This document shows, piece by piece, positions 55,127-63,665 of a stretch of DNA of 64,000 nt. Within the stretch, counting starts at the first letter, position 1, and every line of letters starts with the position of its first letter. Origin of the DNA: an uncultured Planctomycetales bacterium (lineage in GTDB: Bacteria; Planctomycetota; Planctomycetia; Isosphaerales; Isosphaeraceae); NCBI GenBank assembly GCA_903926465.1, contig CAIYJE010000095.1, positions 35,521 through 99,520 of the forward strand, written 5' to 3'. The notes beneath the pieces are model-generated. The model was not told where the DNA came from. It did not search any database and saw only the letters and a program-made list of their open reading frames with translations. The translations under genes were made by a program, and so were the position numbers.

Positions 55127-55642
55127 TCGAACGAAGATCAAGACACTGAGGCGTGACACTCAGCAAATCCTTTCGCATGCAACACAATCGTGAACCGCGA
55201 TAAAGACATCCCGTCGATTCGTGCTCTTCGATTTCAAGCGAGTGCGGCCGGCTCAGCATGAGTACAGGCTCTCACGGCTTCGAGATGTCGGTCTCCAGTC
55301 TGATGAGTCACCATGAAATTCGGTGGCTTTGTCTTTCATATTGCGAGGTTCCACCCACGCCGCTCGTGGAACCTGTACCTGGCCATACTTCCTTGGACTT
55401 TGATCTCCCAAAGGAATCGGGAAAATCATTGAGTGATATCAAAGCAAAATGCATTCGCTTCACCGGTGAATCCCAAGTACTCTTATACTAACGTTGAGAA
55501 CTGGCGATGAACCTCCGAAAACCCAAGCCGTTCCGTCAAAGCAGGCTCCGCAAATTCTTGTATGATTGCGGGATCATGCCCAAGAAGATGGCTAGGTTTT
55601 GAGTAAAATGGTTCACAGCCATTGGATCAAAAGAGTCGAGCC

Positions 55643-55957
55643 ATGCGTTTGAACGAAAACGTGATCGAGGGGACGATTCAAGCCGATGGGACCTTGGTGC
55701 TGGACGAACCAACGACGCTGCCGGCGGGCCGAGTGCAAGTGATCGTGCAAGCCCTGCCCGAATTAACGGACGGCGATCCGTTCTGGGACATGATGAAGTC
55801 CATCTGGGCTGGTCAGAAAGCACGTGGGCACATTCCTCGAAGTGCCGAAGAAGTTGAAGCGGAACGGCGGGAAACCCGAGAGAACTGGGACGAGAGGCAA
55901 CAGGCAATTGAACGGTTGCAGGAAGAGTCACGCCGTCTCCGAGACCTGCAAAGATGA
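55643..55957 (+). CDS. Antitoxin-like protein of a PIN-toxin pair
   Basis: 104 residues from the ATG with GAGTCGAG a few bases upstream. The N-terminal part (MRLNENVIEGTIQADGTLVLDE) is a short beta-rich, AbrB-like or SHS2-like segment common in planctomycete and cyanobacterial antitoxins of VapBC-type pairs. The C-terminal half is strongly charged and helical (EEVEAERRETRENWDERQQAIERLQEESRRLRD), probably the toxin-binding arm. Its stop overlaps the toxin ATG by four bases (ATGA). It would repress the operon and neutralise the toxin if the toxin were intact. Confidence 0.75.
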   Translation: MRLNENVIEGTIQADGTLVLDEPTTLPAGRVQVIVQALPELTDGDPFWDMMKSIWAGQKARGHIPRSAEEVEAERRETRENWDERQQAIERLQEESRRLRDLQR

Positions 55958-56361
55958 TAATTTGCCTGGATACAAATTGCGTCATCTACCTGATCGAAAA
56001 GAACCCACTTTGAGGACCGCAGATTGTAGCTCGATTGGTGACGGCAAAAAATGCGGGGGATACGGTTGCCCTGTGCGACCTTGCCCGAGCAGAGTGTCTG
56101 ATTGGACCGCTCAAAAATGGAGACGCTCCTGTACTGTCGGATTATCAGCGTTTTTTTTCGAGTTCGGCTGTGCATATGCTGCCTATAACGCCCCTCGTTT
56201 GCGAGCGTGCCGCTGAGATTCGGGTGGCTTCCGTCATGAGAATCAAACTGCCAGACGCCTTGCACCTTGCATCCGCCATCGTCCACGGCTGCGGGCTATT
56301 CTTGACGAACGACGAACAGTTAAAAAACTGCGGCGCTATCAACGTTGAAGTTCTAAATTGA
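55954..56361 (+). pseudogene. PIN-domain toxin broken by an in-frame TGA
   Basis: The frame begins MIICLDTNCVIYLIEKNPL, a standard PIN start with catalytic Asp 6, then meets TGA at 56011-56013. It resumes in the same frame as GPQIVARLVTAKN and runs to 56361. The later acidic residues are kept: Glu in LARAECLIG, Asp in LPDALHLASA and Asp in FLTNDEQL. TGG (Trp) at this place is a single base from TGA, so a point nonsense mutation in codon 20 explains it. A PIN toxin is an RNase. The fragment after the stop could start at GTG 56035 but would lack Asp 6. Confidence 0.85.
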
Positions 56362-56804
56362 TCAGGAAAAATGTGGAGATCCTAAATGTGACGAAATGAA
56401 AGCGTTCAATGATGATCGCGAGAGTGGCTTTTTTTCGCTATCTTTACTACAGGTGTTGGCGGCCGAAGAGAGCTTGTCTGGCATAATTGTTGGAGATGGG
56501 GACGGGCCGTAATGCGTTGAAGCCAAGAGTCTGCTGGTCTGAGAACAAAACGCTTCACTCATCACCGATTAAGGACAAGTAACGGAAATTCAGGTCCATA
56601 CGCCCAAATCAGGACAGGCGTCTCGAAGATGTCGAAATGAGTCCCCGATTTGAGACTGCCGACCTTATGCAGAAGTCAATGAGCCTAAATCTCAAGCATG
56701 AGTCAACGCTGCTGAAAGAATATCGCTTTATAGGCACTCCTATACGGGAATAGTTACCATTGCATCGTCAACAAATAGCGGACAATGACAAATATTCCAG
56801 GGTT
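56362..56804. other. Gene-free AT-rich stretch
   Basis: 443 bases without a supported gene. A run of T follows GAGAGTGGC near 56429. No repeat or insertion-sequence end was recognised. Together with the antitoxin region it forms an AT-rich island that may have been acquired. Confidence 0.5.
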
Positions 56805-57320
56805 TTACCACTGCTGCGATCCGTGATCCTTCGCTTCCTGCTCCCGCTGATGAAGCGCCTCATGCTCGGCATCGTTGGTGGGTCTCGTGTCGCGCCCTTT
56901 CTGAATCGTGAATTCGATCCGGTTCAAATATTTCACGTTGGCGCAATCGTCTAGCTCGCCCGTATGACAAACGGCCGGATCCTTCACCAAAAACCGGATC
57001 GGGCCATGATTCTCAGCTCCAAGCGGTAGGCCAGCCAGCTTGTACACAACAATTCCCTCGGTCCTCAACGGATCCAGGGGAACCGATACGTGGAAATCAT
57101 CGCGATCGGCATGAAGCGTGACGTAATTGGAATCTGCTAACGGCCGGGCTAGCGCTAATAACGCCTGGAATGTTACGCCATCTCCCTTGCGTTTAGGATG
57201 AAACTGAGAGACATCCGCAACCTGTTCAGCGACTGAAAGCCCAAGCAGATCCTCAAAGCTCAGACGCAATGGACGCTCCACGGCTCCATCCACAACCAGA
57301 ATCGTTTGCGAATTTGACAT
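56805..57320 (-). CDS. Small molybdopterin-oxidoreductase-fold protein
   Basis: 171 residues. It has the core of the sulfite-oxidase/molybdopterin-binding fold: GVTFQALLALARPL, SNYVTLHADRDDFHVSVPLDPL, GIVVYKLAGLPLGAENHGPIRFLVKD and NVKYLNRIEFTIQKG. The Cys that ligates molybdenum in sulfite oxidases, expected before the HPKRKGD region, is not present. Two later Cys (AVCHTGELDDC) are not at that site. It could bind pterin without catalysis. The C-terminal 30 residues are His/Glu/Gln-rich. The ATG at 57320 has AGAAAG upstream; an extension to 57344 was rejected. Confidence 0.75.
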   Translation of the reverse strand: MSNSQTILVVDGAVERPLRLSFEDLLGLSVAEQVADVSQFHPKRKGDGVTFQALLALARPLADSNYVTLHADRDDFHVSVPLDPLRTEGIVVYKLAGLPLGAENHGPIRFLVKDPAVCHTGELDDCANVKYLNRIEFTIQKGRDTRPTNDAEHEALHQREQEAKDHGSQQW

Positions 57321-57377
57321 CGGTTTTCTTTCTGCGGGTGCCATACTGGGCTCTGTTGATGTGTGTTTGCGACAAGC

Positions 57378-58325
57378 TTATTGGAAGCGTCTGGCAAGTT
57401 CGACTGCGCCAGAAGCCGGATCAGAGATCAGGGCAGGGCGCACCAGCGTGCCCGCCGCGTGGAGCAGCTCCAGAAGCGCGTTGCGGTACCGGCTGGAATT
57501 CAAGATAAAGCCACCCGCCAGTCCAAGTGGTACCGGGGTGCCTGAACCACTGTTCCAGCCCAGGGCACGGTAAACGGCCGTAACCGCCAGGGCCAGTTCC
57601 CCGGCTCCCCAGTTCAGCACCTCAACAGCGGCCAGAGAACCCGACTCCGCAGCCTGGCTGACAGCGGTTGCCAGAGACGCAATGAAGGCCCTGTCAAACG
57701 CCCCTTCGTAAAGCAGCGAGACCCATCCTTCGGAGTTCATCGTTTGCAAGCTGTCATTCAGGTGGCTTCGAAGGAGACTGTCGCCGGTTGTCGCCTGGAC
57801 CCGGCCATCATCAACACGCACCACCCGACGCATCGCCTCGATGGCGATGCCGTAGGCGCTCCCCTCGTCTCCAATCAGGTGGCCCCAGCCGCCAGAGCGG
57901 GTGAACCGACCATCGGCCGACTTTCCAACGCAAATCGAACCTGTGCCCGCAATCAACGCGATCCCCCAGCCCAGGGGATTTGCCGCGGCAATGACCAGTT
58001 CCGCATCATTCACAATCGAACGATTCACCGCCCAAGGCTCGATCCAGGATGCAACCTCGGCCTTATCTGCTTCTCGGTCCATTCCAGCTAGCCCGAGACA
58101 GACCGACCCAATGGCATGGGCCACCAGTCCTGCCTGAGCAAAGGCATGGTTCCTGGCCTGCTCCAAGGCAAGCCTGGCCGCCTCTTTGCCCACGGACTTG
58201 GGGTTGGAAGGTCCCCCTTCACCTCGGCCGATCACTTCCCCAGAATCTGCAAGCGCCAGCCACGCCATGGTCGAGGTGCCACCCCCATCAACGCCAAGCA
58301 CCAGACGGCCAGAACCCAGATTCAT
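57378..58325 (-). CDS. BadF/BadG-type ATPase, N-acetylglucosamine-kinase-like
   Basis: 315 residues. The ASKHA nucleotide-binding motifs are clear: VLGVDGGGTSTMAWLALAD, VNDAELVIAAANPLGWGIALIAGTGSICVG and GWGHLIGDEGSAYGIAIEA. The layout resembles human N-acetylglucosamine kinase and its bacterial relatives, which phosphorylate amino sugars in cell-wall recycling. The ATG at 58325 has AAGGCG seven bases upstream and is preferred over one at 58379. The gene lies 74 bp after the Hsp70-like gene on the same strand. Confidence 0.88.
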   Translation of the reverse strand: MNLGSGRLVLGVDGGGTSTMAWLALADSGEVIGRGEGGPSNPKSVGKEAARLALEQARNHAFAQAGLVAHAIGSVCLGLAGMDREADKAEVASWIEPWAVNRSIVNDAELVIAAANPLGWGIALIAGTGSICVGKSADGRFTRSGGWGHLIGDEGSAYGIAIEAMRRVVRVDDGRVQATTGDSLLRSHLNDSLQTMNSEGWVSLLYEGAFDRAFIASLATAVSQAAESGSLAAVEVLNWGAGELALAVTAVYRALGWNSGSGTPVPLGLAGGFILNSSRYRNALLELLHAAGTLVRPALISDPASGAVELARRFQ

Positions 58326-58399
58326 CGTGTTCGCCTTGCGCCTTCCAGCAAACTGGGCCCGCTTCTGACTTTCGATCATACAAGAACAGAGCCCGACCT

Positions 58400-60211
58400 T
58401 CAGGACTCTGTCTCTCGCACGTTATATTCCAGTTTCCAACGCCCAGTGTCTCTCGTGGACTGACAGGAAAGGTCCAGCGTTCCCACCGCTGTCACGTGGG
58501 CATGCAGCCTGACCGGCACCGCCTGGCCGGCATGGTGCCCCGCACCCGGCGGTAAGATCGCCTCAAGCGCATCAAGCTCCACGAGTTGGTCGGGAGACCA
58601 GCGATCCAGGACCAGGCCAGGCGTATCATCGCGGCGAACCGTTGAGCCAAAGAACCGAAATTCAGCCGGCTCGCCCACGATCAGCCCAAATTCAGGGCCA
58701 GGCACATCGGCTTCCGTCCCTTCCTCCATCCCCATCGGTACCACACAAAGCGCCTTCAAGGGTGGGGTCAGACCTGGAACCGCCGGCGCGGATGTTTCCA
58801 GGCCAATGTAGTAGGCGCGTGAGGTTCCTCCCCGAATCCGGATCCCCTTGCCGCTGCGGGTTTGGCCGTAATACACCGCCCCATGGGCCACTGCCACGTG
58901 GAGGTTGGCAACCGGTAGTTCCGGCACCGGCCGGCCAGCCCAGAATTCCAGCAGATCCAGCACTCTGCGTCTGAGCGGCGAAGCTTCAAACACGCCACCA
59001 TTGAAGAGGACCGCGGACGGTAGCACAAGACTGCCACCCGTCTGAAGTGAGCTGGCCTGCCGGCTCAGAAAGCGGGCCAGGTGCCGAGAAATGGCCGGTT
59101 CCGCTTCGTATGGCAAGCCGATTTCGGTCAGGCCAATGCGCCGGCCGCGCTGAGGTTGGTCGGTTGCTGGACAGATCGGGAAAAACCCTTCCTGCAGAAT
59201 CGTCTCCAGGTTTTCACGCGTGAGCTGGGTCTTGATGGAGCCACCAATCACCCGGGAGCTACGGCCCAGGATGGCAATTGGGGCCGAGTCTTTCTCTGGA
59301 TGAGCAAAGAGCGTTTCCTTGGCGTTGCGGCAGGCATACGTCAGGCCCAGTTGCTGAATCGGGTCCAGCCCCTCAATCCCACCTGGCAGCGTTGAAGCCA
59401 CCGTATAGGCCAGGGCAAGGTCCATATTGTCGCCGCCCAGCAGAATGTGCTCACCAACCGCAAGGCGGTTCAGCGTCAGGTCGCCGTTCTCCTCACCAAC
59501 CGAGATCAGGGTGAAGTCGGTCGTTCCACCACCCACGTCGCAGACCAGGATCAGATCCCCCACCTTCACGTGAGATCGCCAGGCGTCTCCGTGGCTGGCC
59601 AGCCATGCATAGAACGCAGCCTGAGGCTCCTCAAGCAGGGTGACGTGTTCAAAACCGGCTCCACGAGCTGCTTCCACCGTGAGCTCACGGGCCGCAGCAT
59701 CGAACGAGGCTGGGACCGTGAGCAAGATCTCTTGCTGGCCCAGCCGATCGGCTGGATCTTGGCCAAAGCGATCGTTCCAAGCATCGCCAAGATGGCGAAG
59801 GTAGGCGGTAGAGACCTCGACCGGTGAGAGCTTCTTTACACCTGGGTCCGCCAGCCAGGGCAAGATCGGAGCCCGACGATCAACCCCCGGGTGAGAGAGC
59901 CAGCTTTTGGCCGAGGCAATCAGCCGACCCGGAACCCTGGCGCCATGCTCACGGGCGAACCAGCCCACAACCCCTTCCGCGCCCGGCCGAGACTCAAAGT
60001 CTACGGACCCAGGAGGGAACTCTTTCTCGGCGGGTAGGTAAAGAAACGAAGGCAGGACCGGGCGATCTCCAATTTCACCAGGCGCCACCACCTGGTGAAT
60101 GCCAAAGCTGCAAATGGGTGGAGCCGCGGACCCGTAACCTTCACGCCCATCGCTGAAAGCAAGAGCGCTGTTGGTTGTTCCGAGATCGATGCCGACGACA
60201 AAGCGGGACAT
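58400..60211 (-). CDS. Hsp70-family chaperone (YegD/DUF3731-like class)
   Basis: 603 residues from the ATG that begins FVVGIDLGTTNSAL; an extension to 60331 adds 40 residues lacking similarity. The ATPase domain shows the phosphate-1 motif, phosphate-2 LVCDVGGGTTDFTLI and an adenosine motif region (AVLFNGGVFEASPLRRRV). A substrate-binding-like C-terminus of about 130 residues is much shorter than in DnaK, with no EEVD-type end. It follows the DUF2760 gene, the usual partner of this Hsp70 class. Its clients are unknown. Confidence 0.9.
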   Translation of the reverse strand: MSRFVVGIDLGTTNSALAFSDGREGYGSAAPPICSFGIHQVVAPGEIGDRPVLPSFLYLPAEKEFPPGSVDFESRPGAEGVVGWFAREHGARVPGRLIASAKSWLSHPGVDRRAPILPWLADPGVKKLSPVEVSTAYLRHLGDAWNDRFGQDPADRLGQQEILLTVPASFDAAARELTVEAARGAGFEHVTLLEEPQAAFYAWLASHGDAWRSHVKVGDLILVCDVGGGTTDFTLISVGEENGDLTLNRLAVGEHILLGGDNMDLALAYTVASTLPGGIEGLDPIQQLGLTYACRNAKETLFAHPEKDSAPIAILGRSSRVIGGSIKTQLTRENLETILQEGFFPICPATDQPQRGRRIGLTEIGLPYEAEPAISRHLARFLSRQASSLQTGGSLVLPSAVLFNGGVFEASPLRRRVLDLLEFWAGRPVPELPVANLHVAVAHGAVYYGQTRSGKGIRIRGGTSRAYYIGLETSAPAVPGLTPPLKALCVVPMGMEEGTEADVPGPEFGLIVGEPAEFRFFGSTVRRDDTPGLVLDRWSPDQLVELDALEAILPPGAGHHAGQAVPVRLHAHVTAVGTLDLSCQSTRDTGRWKLEYNVRETES

Positions 60212-60287
60212 GTGGCGGTCTCGTAGAGTGGAGGGAAGAGCGGCCAGCTTTTCCTGGATTCCGTGCCACTTCGACAAATTTCGAGGA

Positions 60288-60764
60288 TTAGCTAATTTCA
60301 ACCTCTGCCGGGGCAATAATCGAATGGTCACCCACGCTGCCGGGCAACGCTGGAATTCTGGCCGATTTCACCCGCCAGCCATGGTGCTTCAAACGCCCAT
60401 GGAATGGAGGCGTACCGCCCACCTGGCCACTGAGTCGGACCGCGGCGGGATCAAATCCAGAAGCAATGGTCACGGCAACTTCTTCTTGACCGGGCATCAC
60501 AGGCTCCAAGGTCAAGTAATCCTGCAGTGACTTGCGGCAACCGCGGTGAATATCTCGGACGGCCGCACCAATTTGTGCGTCTGAGTAGTCGTCGATCTCT
60601 TCCATCAGGAAATCGACGAGCCGACCATCTCGTTGAAGCACAGCCAGAATGCGAAGGTCTGGCCCTTCAGGAGAGGGAGAGTAGAGAGCTTCCACTCGCG
60701 CGGCAAACTCTCGATCGGTCAAAGTACGCCACCAGGTCTTCAAGGCAAGAATCAAGCGATTCAA
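60288..60764 (-). CDS. DUF2760 protein, Hsp70 partner
   Basis: 158 residues. The family motifs are visible: LQRDGRLVDFLMEEIDDYSDAQIGAAVRDIHRGCRKSL, EEVAVTIASGFDPAAVRLSGQVGG and GRLKHHGWRV. DUF2760 genes are commonly found directly before this kind of Hsp70 gene. The function is unknown. No ATG is available, so translation probably starts at a TTG (60764). A 76-bp gap separates it from the Hsp70 gene. Confidence 0.88.
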   Translation of the reverse strand: MNRLILALKTWWRTLTDREFAARVEALYSPSPEGPDLRILAVLQRDGRLVDFLMEEIDDYSDAQIGAAVRDIHRGCRKSLQDYLTLEPVMPGQEEVAVTIASGFDPAAVRLSGQVGGTPPFHGRLKHHGWRVKSARIPALPGSVGDHSIIAPAEVEIS

Positions 60765-61171
60765 CGTGGGCCCCCAACGCGAGCCTCAGCAGTCCCAAAG
60801 ATCCCGGACCGCCCGGGGCGATGTTTCCTGCTTCTCTTGCAGTTTAGCGATCCAGGCCTGGGAAAAGAAACACGGCTCATGGACCGATTTCCAATCCACG
60901 ACGTCTAGTACCTCATCCGAATTCCGGTTATCACAGGCGGAACCAGATGATTTTGAGGGGGATTTCACAACCGAAGACAGGCAGTGTACGGACCTGAAGC
61001 CGCTTCCAGTTTCGAACCGGCATGCGTAGCGAAACCATAAGACACAACACGACAGCGGATTCCGCGCATATTGGCAACAAATGACCTGCGAACGGCAACA
61101 ACCAGCCAGTTCCCAGGCTGGGACCGCGGTCCTTGCTGCCTAACAGACTCAAAGACTGAGCTCTGGCCGGT
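60765..61171. other. Intergenic region between DUF2760 and lipoprotein genes
   Basis: 407 bases. Open frames on both strands have no recognisable features. No promoter or repeat could be assigned. Confidence 0.45.
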
Positions 61172-61450
61172 TCAATCACGAACCTGGTCAAAATCGAACC
61201 GGTCGGGATCGTCGGCCGAATCCAGGCGGGCCTGAGAGGAATTGGCTTTGTTCGACGCAGAACGGCGAGCCTGCGAGGAGCTACCTTTTCCCTTGTCGGA
61301 AATGGCCGTGTCGGAATTGATCAGGGGTGGCTCGGAGCCAATGCCCGACGACCCCGGGTAATGCATTTCACGCTTGTGTGCGCAGCCCACAAGAAACGCG
61401 GAAACGAGTACAACAAACGAGAGTATGCAACGCCGCTGAGATGCGGACAT
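61172..61450 (-). CDS. Small lipoprotein of unknown function
   Basis: 92 residues. The leader SASQRRCILSFVVLVSAFLVGC ends in a lipobox (LVGC, Cys 23), so it is probably lipid-anchored. The mature part is polar and Ser/Asp-rich (GKGSSSQARRSASNKANSSQARLDSADDPDRFDF) without a recognised fold. It is divergent from the LE-x-R exoprotein gene. An extended start at 61522 puts polar residues before the leader and was not chosen. Confidence 0.7.
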   Translation of the reverse strand: MSASQRRCILSFVVLVSAFLVGCAHKREMHYPGSSGIGSEPPLINSDTAISDKGKGSSSQARRSASNKANSSQARLDSADDPDRFDFDQVRD

Positions 61451-61844
61451 CGGCTTATCCTTGGTTGCGAATCGGGATGCAATGAGTCCAGAAGAAGTCT
61501 TTCGGTCGCAACCGGCTGGCAACTTCAGTCTTTTTTGGAATTTGGTGTAACTGGAGGAAACGGCTCGATTGCTTCCACTGATCCAATCGGCCTTAACGCT
61601 TTCCTCGTCACCCTATCCTTTTTATATCGCCCGAACTCGTGCAGCTTTCCTCAGGAGCGTGCCGAATTTAGAAGATGTATCCAGGAGGGCAGGGCTTCCA
61701 ATGGCCTTGCACCGATCTTGTAACCGCTTCACCCATCGGACAATGGCTAGACGTTGATTTTCCACATGGGGTGAACCGGTTGCGATTGAGGGTTCTCGTC
61801 CAGGTGAAACTACAGCCCGGGTGCGGCTCGCGAAGGGAGTCTTG
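61451..61844. other. Divergent promoter region of lipoprotein and exoprotein genes
   Basis: 394 bases. No consensus promoter was recognised. A GGAGGAAAC segment near 61550 resembles a ribosome site without a following frame. Confidence 0.4.
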
Positions 61845-63665
61845 ATGATGTCGGAGAACAAGCGGAAGCGGCCCGATCCCATTCGCCTGGCACGTCAGCC
61901 TCGCCGGGCAACATTTGACACACTGGAACACCGCCAATTGATGACGGGCGGCATGTATTACTATGCGGGAGTCTATCCTCCCCGCTTTGTCGATCACAGT
62001 ACAGCGCCTCTGGCTTTGCCCAAGCCGATCGGATCTAATCCTTCCGTCTTGAAGTACCTGGATAATGAAGGCCAGGTCATCAGCGGAACCGATCGCCAGG
62101 GGGACCAGTGGACGATCACTGTGCATGGCCCAGGCGCGGTGATTGTGACCGACATCACGCCCAATGACGGCGTGCTTCACGACGAAATTGATACCATTCA
62201 GATCATCAACAGTGATCCCAATAAAACCTACGTCACGGGTCAGGTCGTCGCATCCTCGACCGTGATTACAGACGGCACGATTAACTTCAATCATCTGACC
62301 GCCGAGAAAGGCGTTCATTCCATTCTGTTGAACGGCTTTAACCTCACCAATACCACGCTCCCATACACCTCGGGGCAGCCCTACAACGTAGGACCAGAGG
62401 TTTACCTGCCGAAGGGGGTCCAGTACCTCCAGTTCAACAATATCGAAGCTGCAATTGATACCTCCACCAACACGCAGCCGTTCGAGATTGTGATTGGGGC
62501 CATCAATACCCCGATCAAGAAGCAACCGAACATCAAGATTGGCAGTGTGTTCAATTCGGTGGTTGATTCCACATTGACCACGCAGCCTTACGGATCTCCA
62601 CAAACCACGCCGACCGTCAACTTCGTGGTCAACGGTGGAATCCATAAGATTGAGATGGTCTCGGCCACGGCTCACCCGATCAGCAACGCGGGTATGCAGT
62701 ATAACTACCCTGCGGCCACGATCACCGGCCGTACGGCCATTCGTGCGACCAGTATCGGGTCACTCAAGGTGGATGGCGCTGCCACCAACCTGGTTGCCTC
62801 CCGAGCCGGTACCCCCTACCAGGTCCAGAACGGCCAGGCTGGTGTGCCTGCACCAATTGCACCCACCACAAAGCCGTTTGTTAGCACAAACAGCGGCCTG
62901 AAGTCTCTCAAACGGGCCCAGTTTGGTGGTCCGACCGATGGTGTGGGGCTCGATGTCCAAGGCAAGATTGGAACATTGAAGTTTAACAAGGGAATTGGCA
63001 ACCCCACGGGCGTTCTACCAGGTGCCTCCAACCTGGGCTACAACGCCGCCCAGCAGGGTTATGCCAGTTACGGTGACCTTGGCGGCTTGATCAAGGCCCA
63101 GTCCATTCACAAGGTTCTGGTCGGTCCGGCCAATATGAACCTGAGAACCTCGACAAACCCCAACTTCCAGCAGCTCCATCGTCGCGGATCCACCACGTAC
63201 TACGCCGAGCCAGGCAATGCTCTGACCTCCACAGCCATTGTGACCCAGGGCTCCATCGGCCAGGTCCACATTGTGGGGAACAGCCAGAACAGTCAGATTG
63301 CTACCGGCTTCGATTACCAGTCTTACATCCACGGCTTGAATCCCGTCCGCTCGCCGAGCGTGATCAAGCGATTCAATCAGCGTGGCAGTTTGGTGGATTC
63401 CGTGGTCTCCGCCAGCGCCGTGCCTGGGACGAGCGGGGCCTACAAGAATGGCACCAATCCCCCGGCAACCGACACCATCTATGGGCCAGGCGGAGTCACG
63501 GGTGTTCTCACCGGATCGGTCTACTCTACCAGCACCGCTTCGTCGCCCTCGGTCACCGCGCTCGGTTACCAAGGGGCAGGGGTGTACGCCCGCCACAAGC
63601 ATGGGATTTTGCCGCCGCCCAACCTGAAGACTCGCCCTCACGGCACCTACGTCCGTCCTGTTTAA
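61845..63665 (+). CDS. LE-x-R exoprotein with beta-rich repeats, function unknown
   Basis: 606 residues. An AGGGAG ribosome site precedes paired ATGs at 61845 and 61848. The N-terminus is basic (NKRKRPDPIRLARQPRRATF) and ends with DTLEHRQLMTGG, the same kind of motif as in the dockerin protein 20 kb away. A Tyr-rich segment (MYYYAGVYPPR) and then a long beta-rich region follow, with IHSILLNG-like and IGTLKFNKGIG-like strands recurring as in filamentous or beta-helix exoproteins. No catalytic motif was recognised. It is probably exported to the cell surface. It is followed by a hairpin at 63705-63743. Confidence 0.8.
   Translation: MMSENKRKRPDPIRLARQPRRATFDTLEHRQLMTGGMYYYAGVYPPRFVDHSTAPLALPKPIGSNPSVLKYLDNEGQVISGTDRQGDQWTITVHGPGAVIVTDITPNDGVLHDEIDTIQIINSDPNKTYVTGQVVASSTVITDGTINFNHLTAEKGVHSILLNGFNLTNTTLPYTSGQPYNVGPEVYLPKGVQYLQFNNIEAAIDTSTNTQPFEIVIGAINTPIKKQPNIKIGSVFNSVVDSTLTTQPYGSPQTTPTVNFVVNGGIHKIEMVSATAHPISNAGMQYNYPAATITGRTAIRATSIGSLKVDGAATNLVASRAGTPYQVQNGQAGVPAPIAPTTKPFVSTNSGLKSLKRAQFGGPTDGVGLDVQGKIGTLKFNKGIGNPTGVLPGASNLGYNAAQQGYASYGDLGGLIKAQSIHKVLVGPANMNLRTSTNPNFQQLHRRGSTTYYAEPGNALTSTAIVTQGSIGQVHIVGNSQNSQIATGFDYQSYIHGLNPVRSPSVIKRFNQRGSLVDSVVSASAVPGTSGAYKNGTNPPATDTIYGPGGVTGVLTGSVYSTSTASSPSVTALGYQGAGVYARHKHGILPPPNLKTRPHGTYVRPV

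Larger units (their letters stand above)
54926..55642. other. Gene-poor stretch with terminator and nested palindrome
   Basis: 717 bases between dgkA and the antitoxin gene. It holds a T-tract terminator and a 26-bp inverted repeat, described separately. An open frame at 55258-55491 has no recognised features. Base composition is more AT-rich than the gene-dense parts of the window. Confidence 0.55.

Noticed and set aside
55258..55491. 77-residue open frame next to the nested palindrome
   Set aside because: No ribosome site and no recognisable motif; probably chance in an AT-rich region.
56035..56361. Stand-alone short PIN protein
   Set aside because: The frame continues upstream through a single TGA to a perfect PIN start that overlaps the antitoxin stop, so it is better read as one broken gene.
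56362..56804. Possible insertion-sequence remnant
   Set aside because: No terminal inverted repeats, target duplication or transposase fragment could be found.
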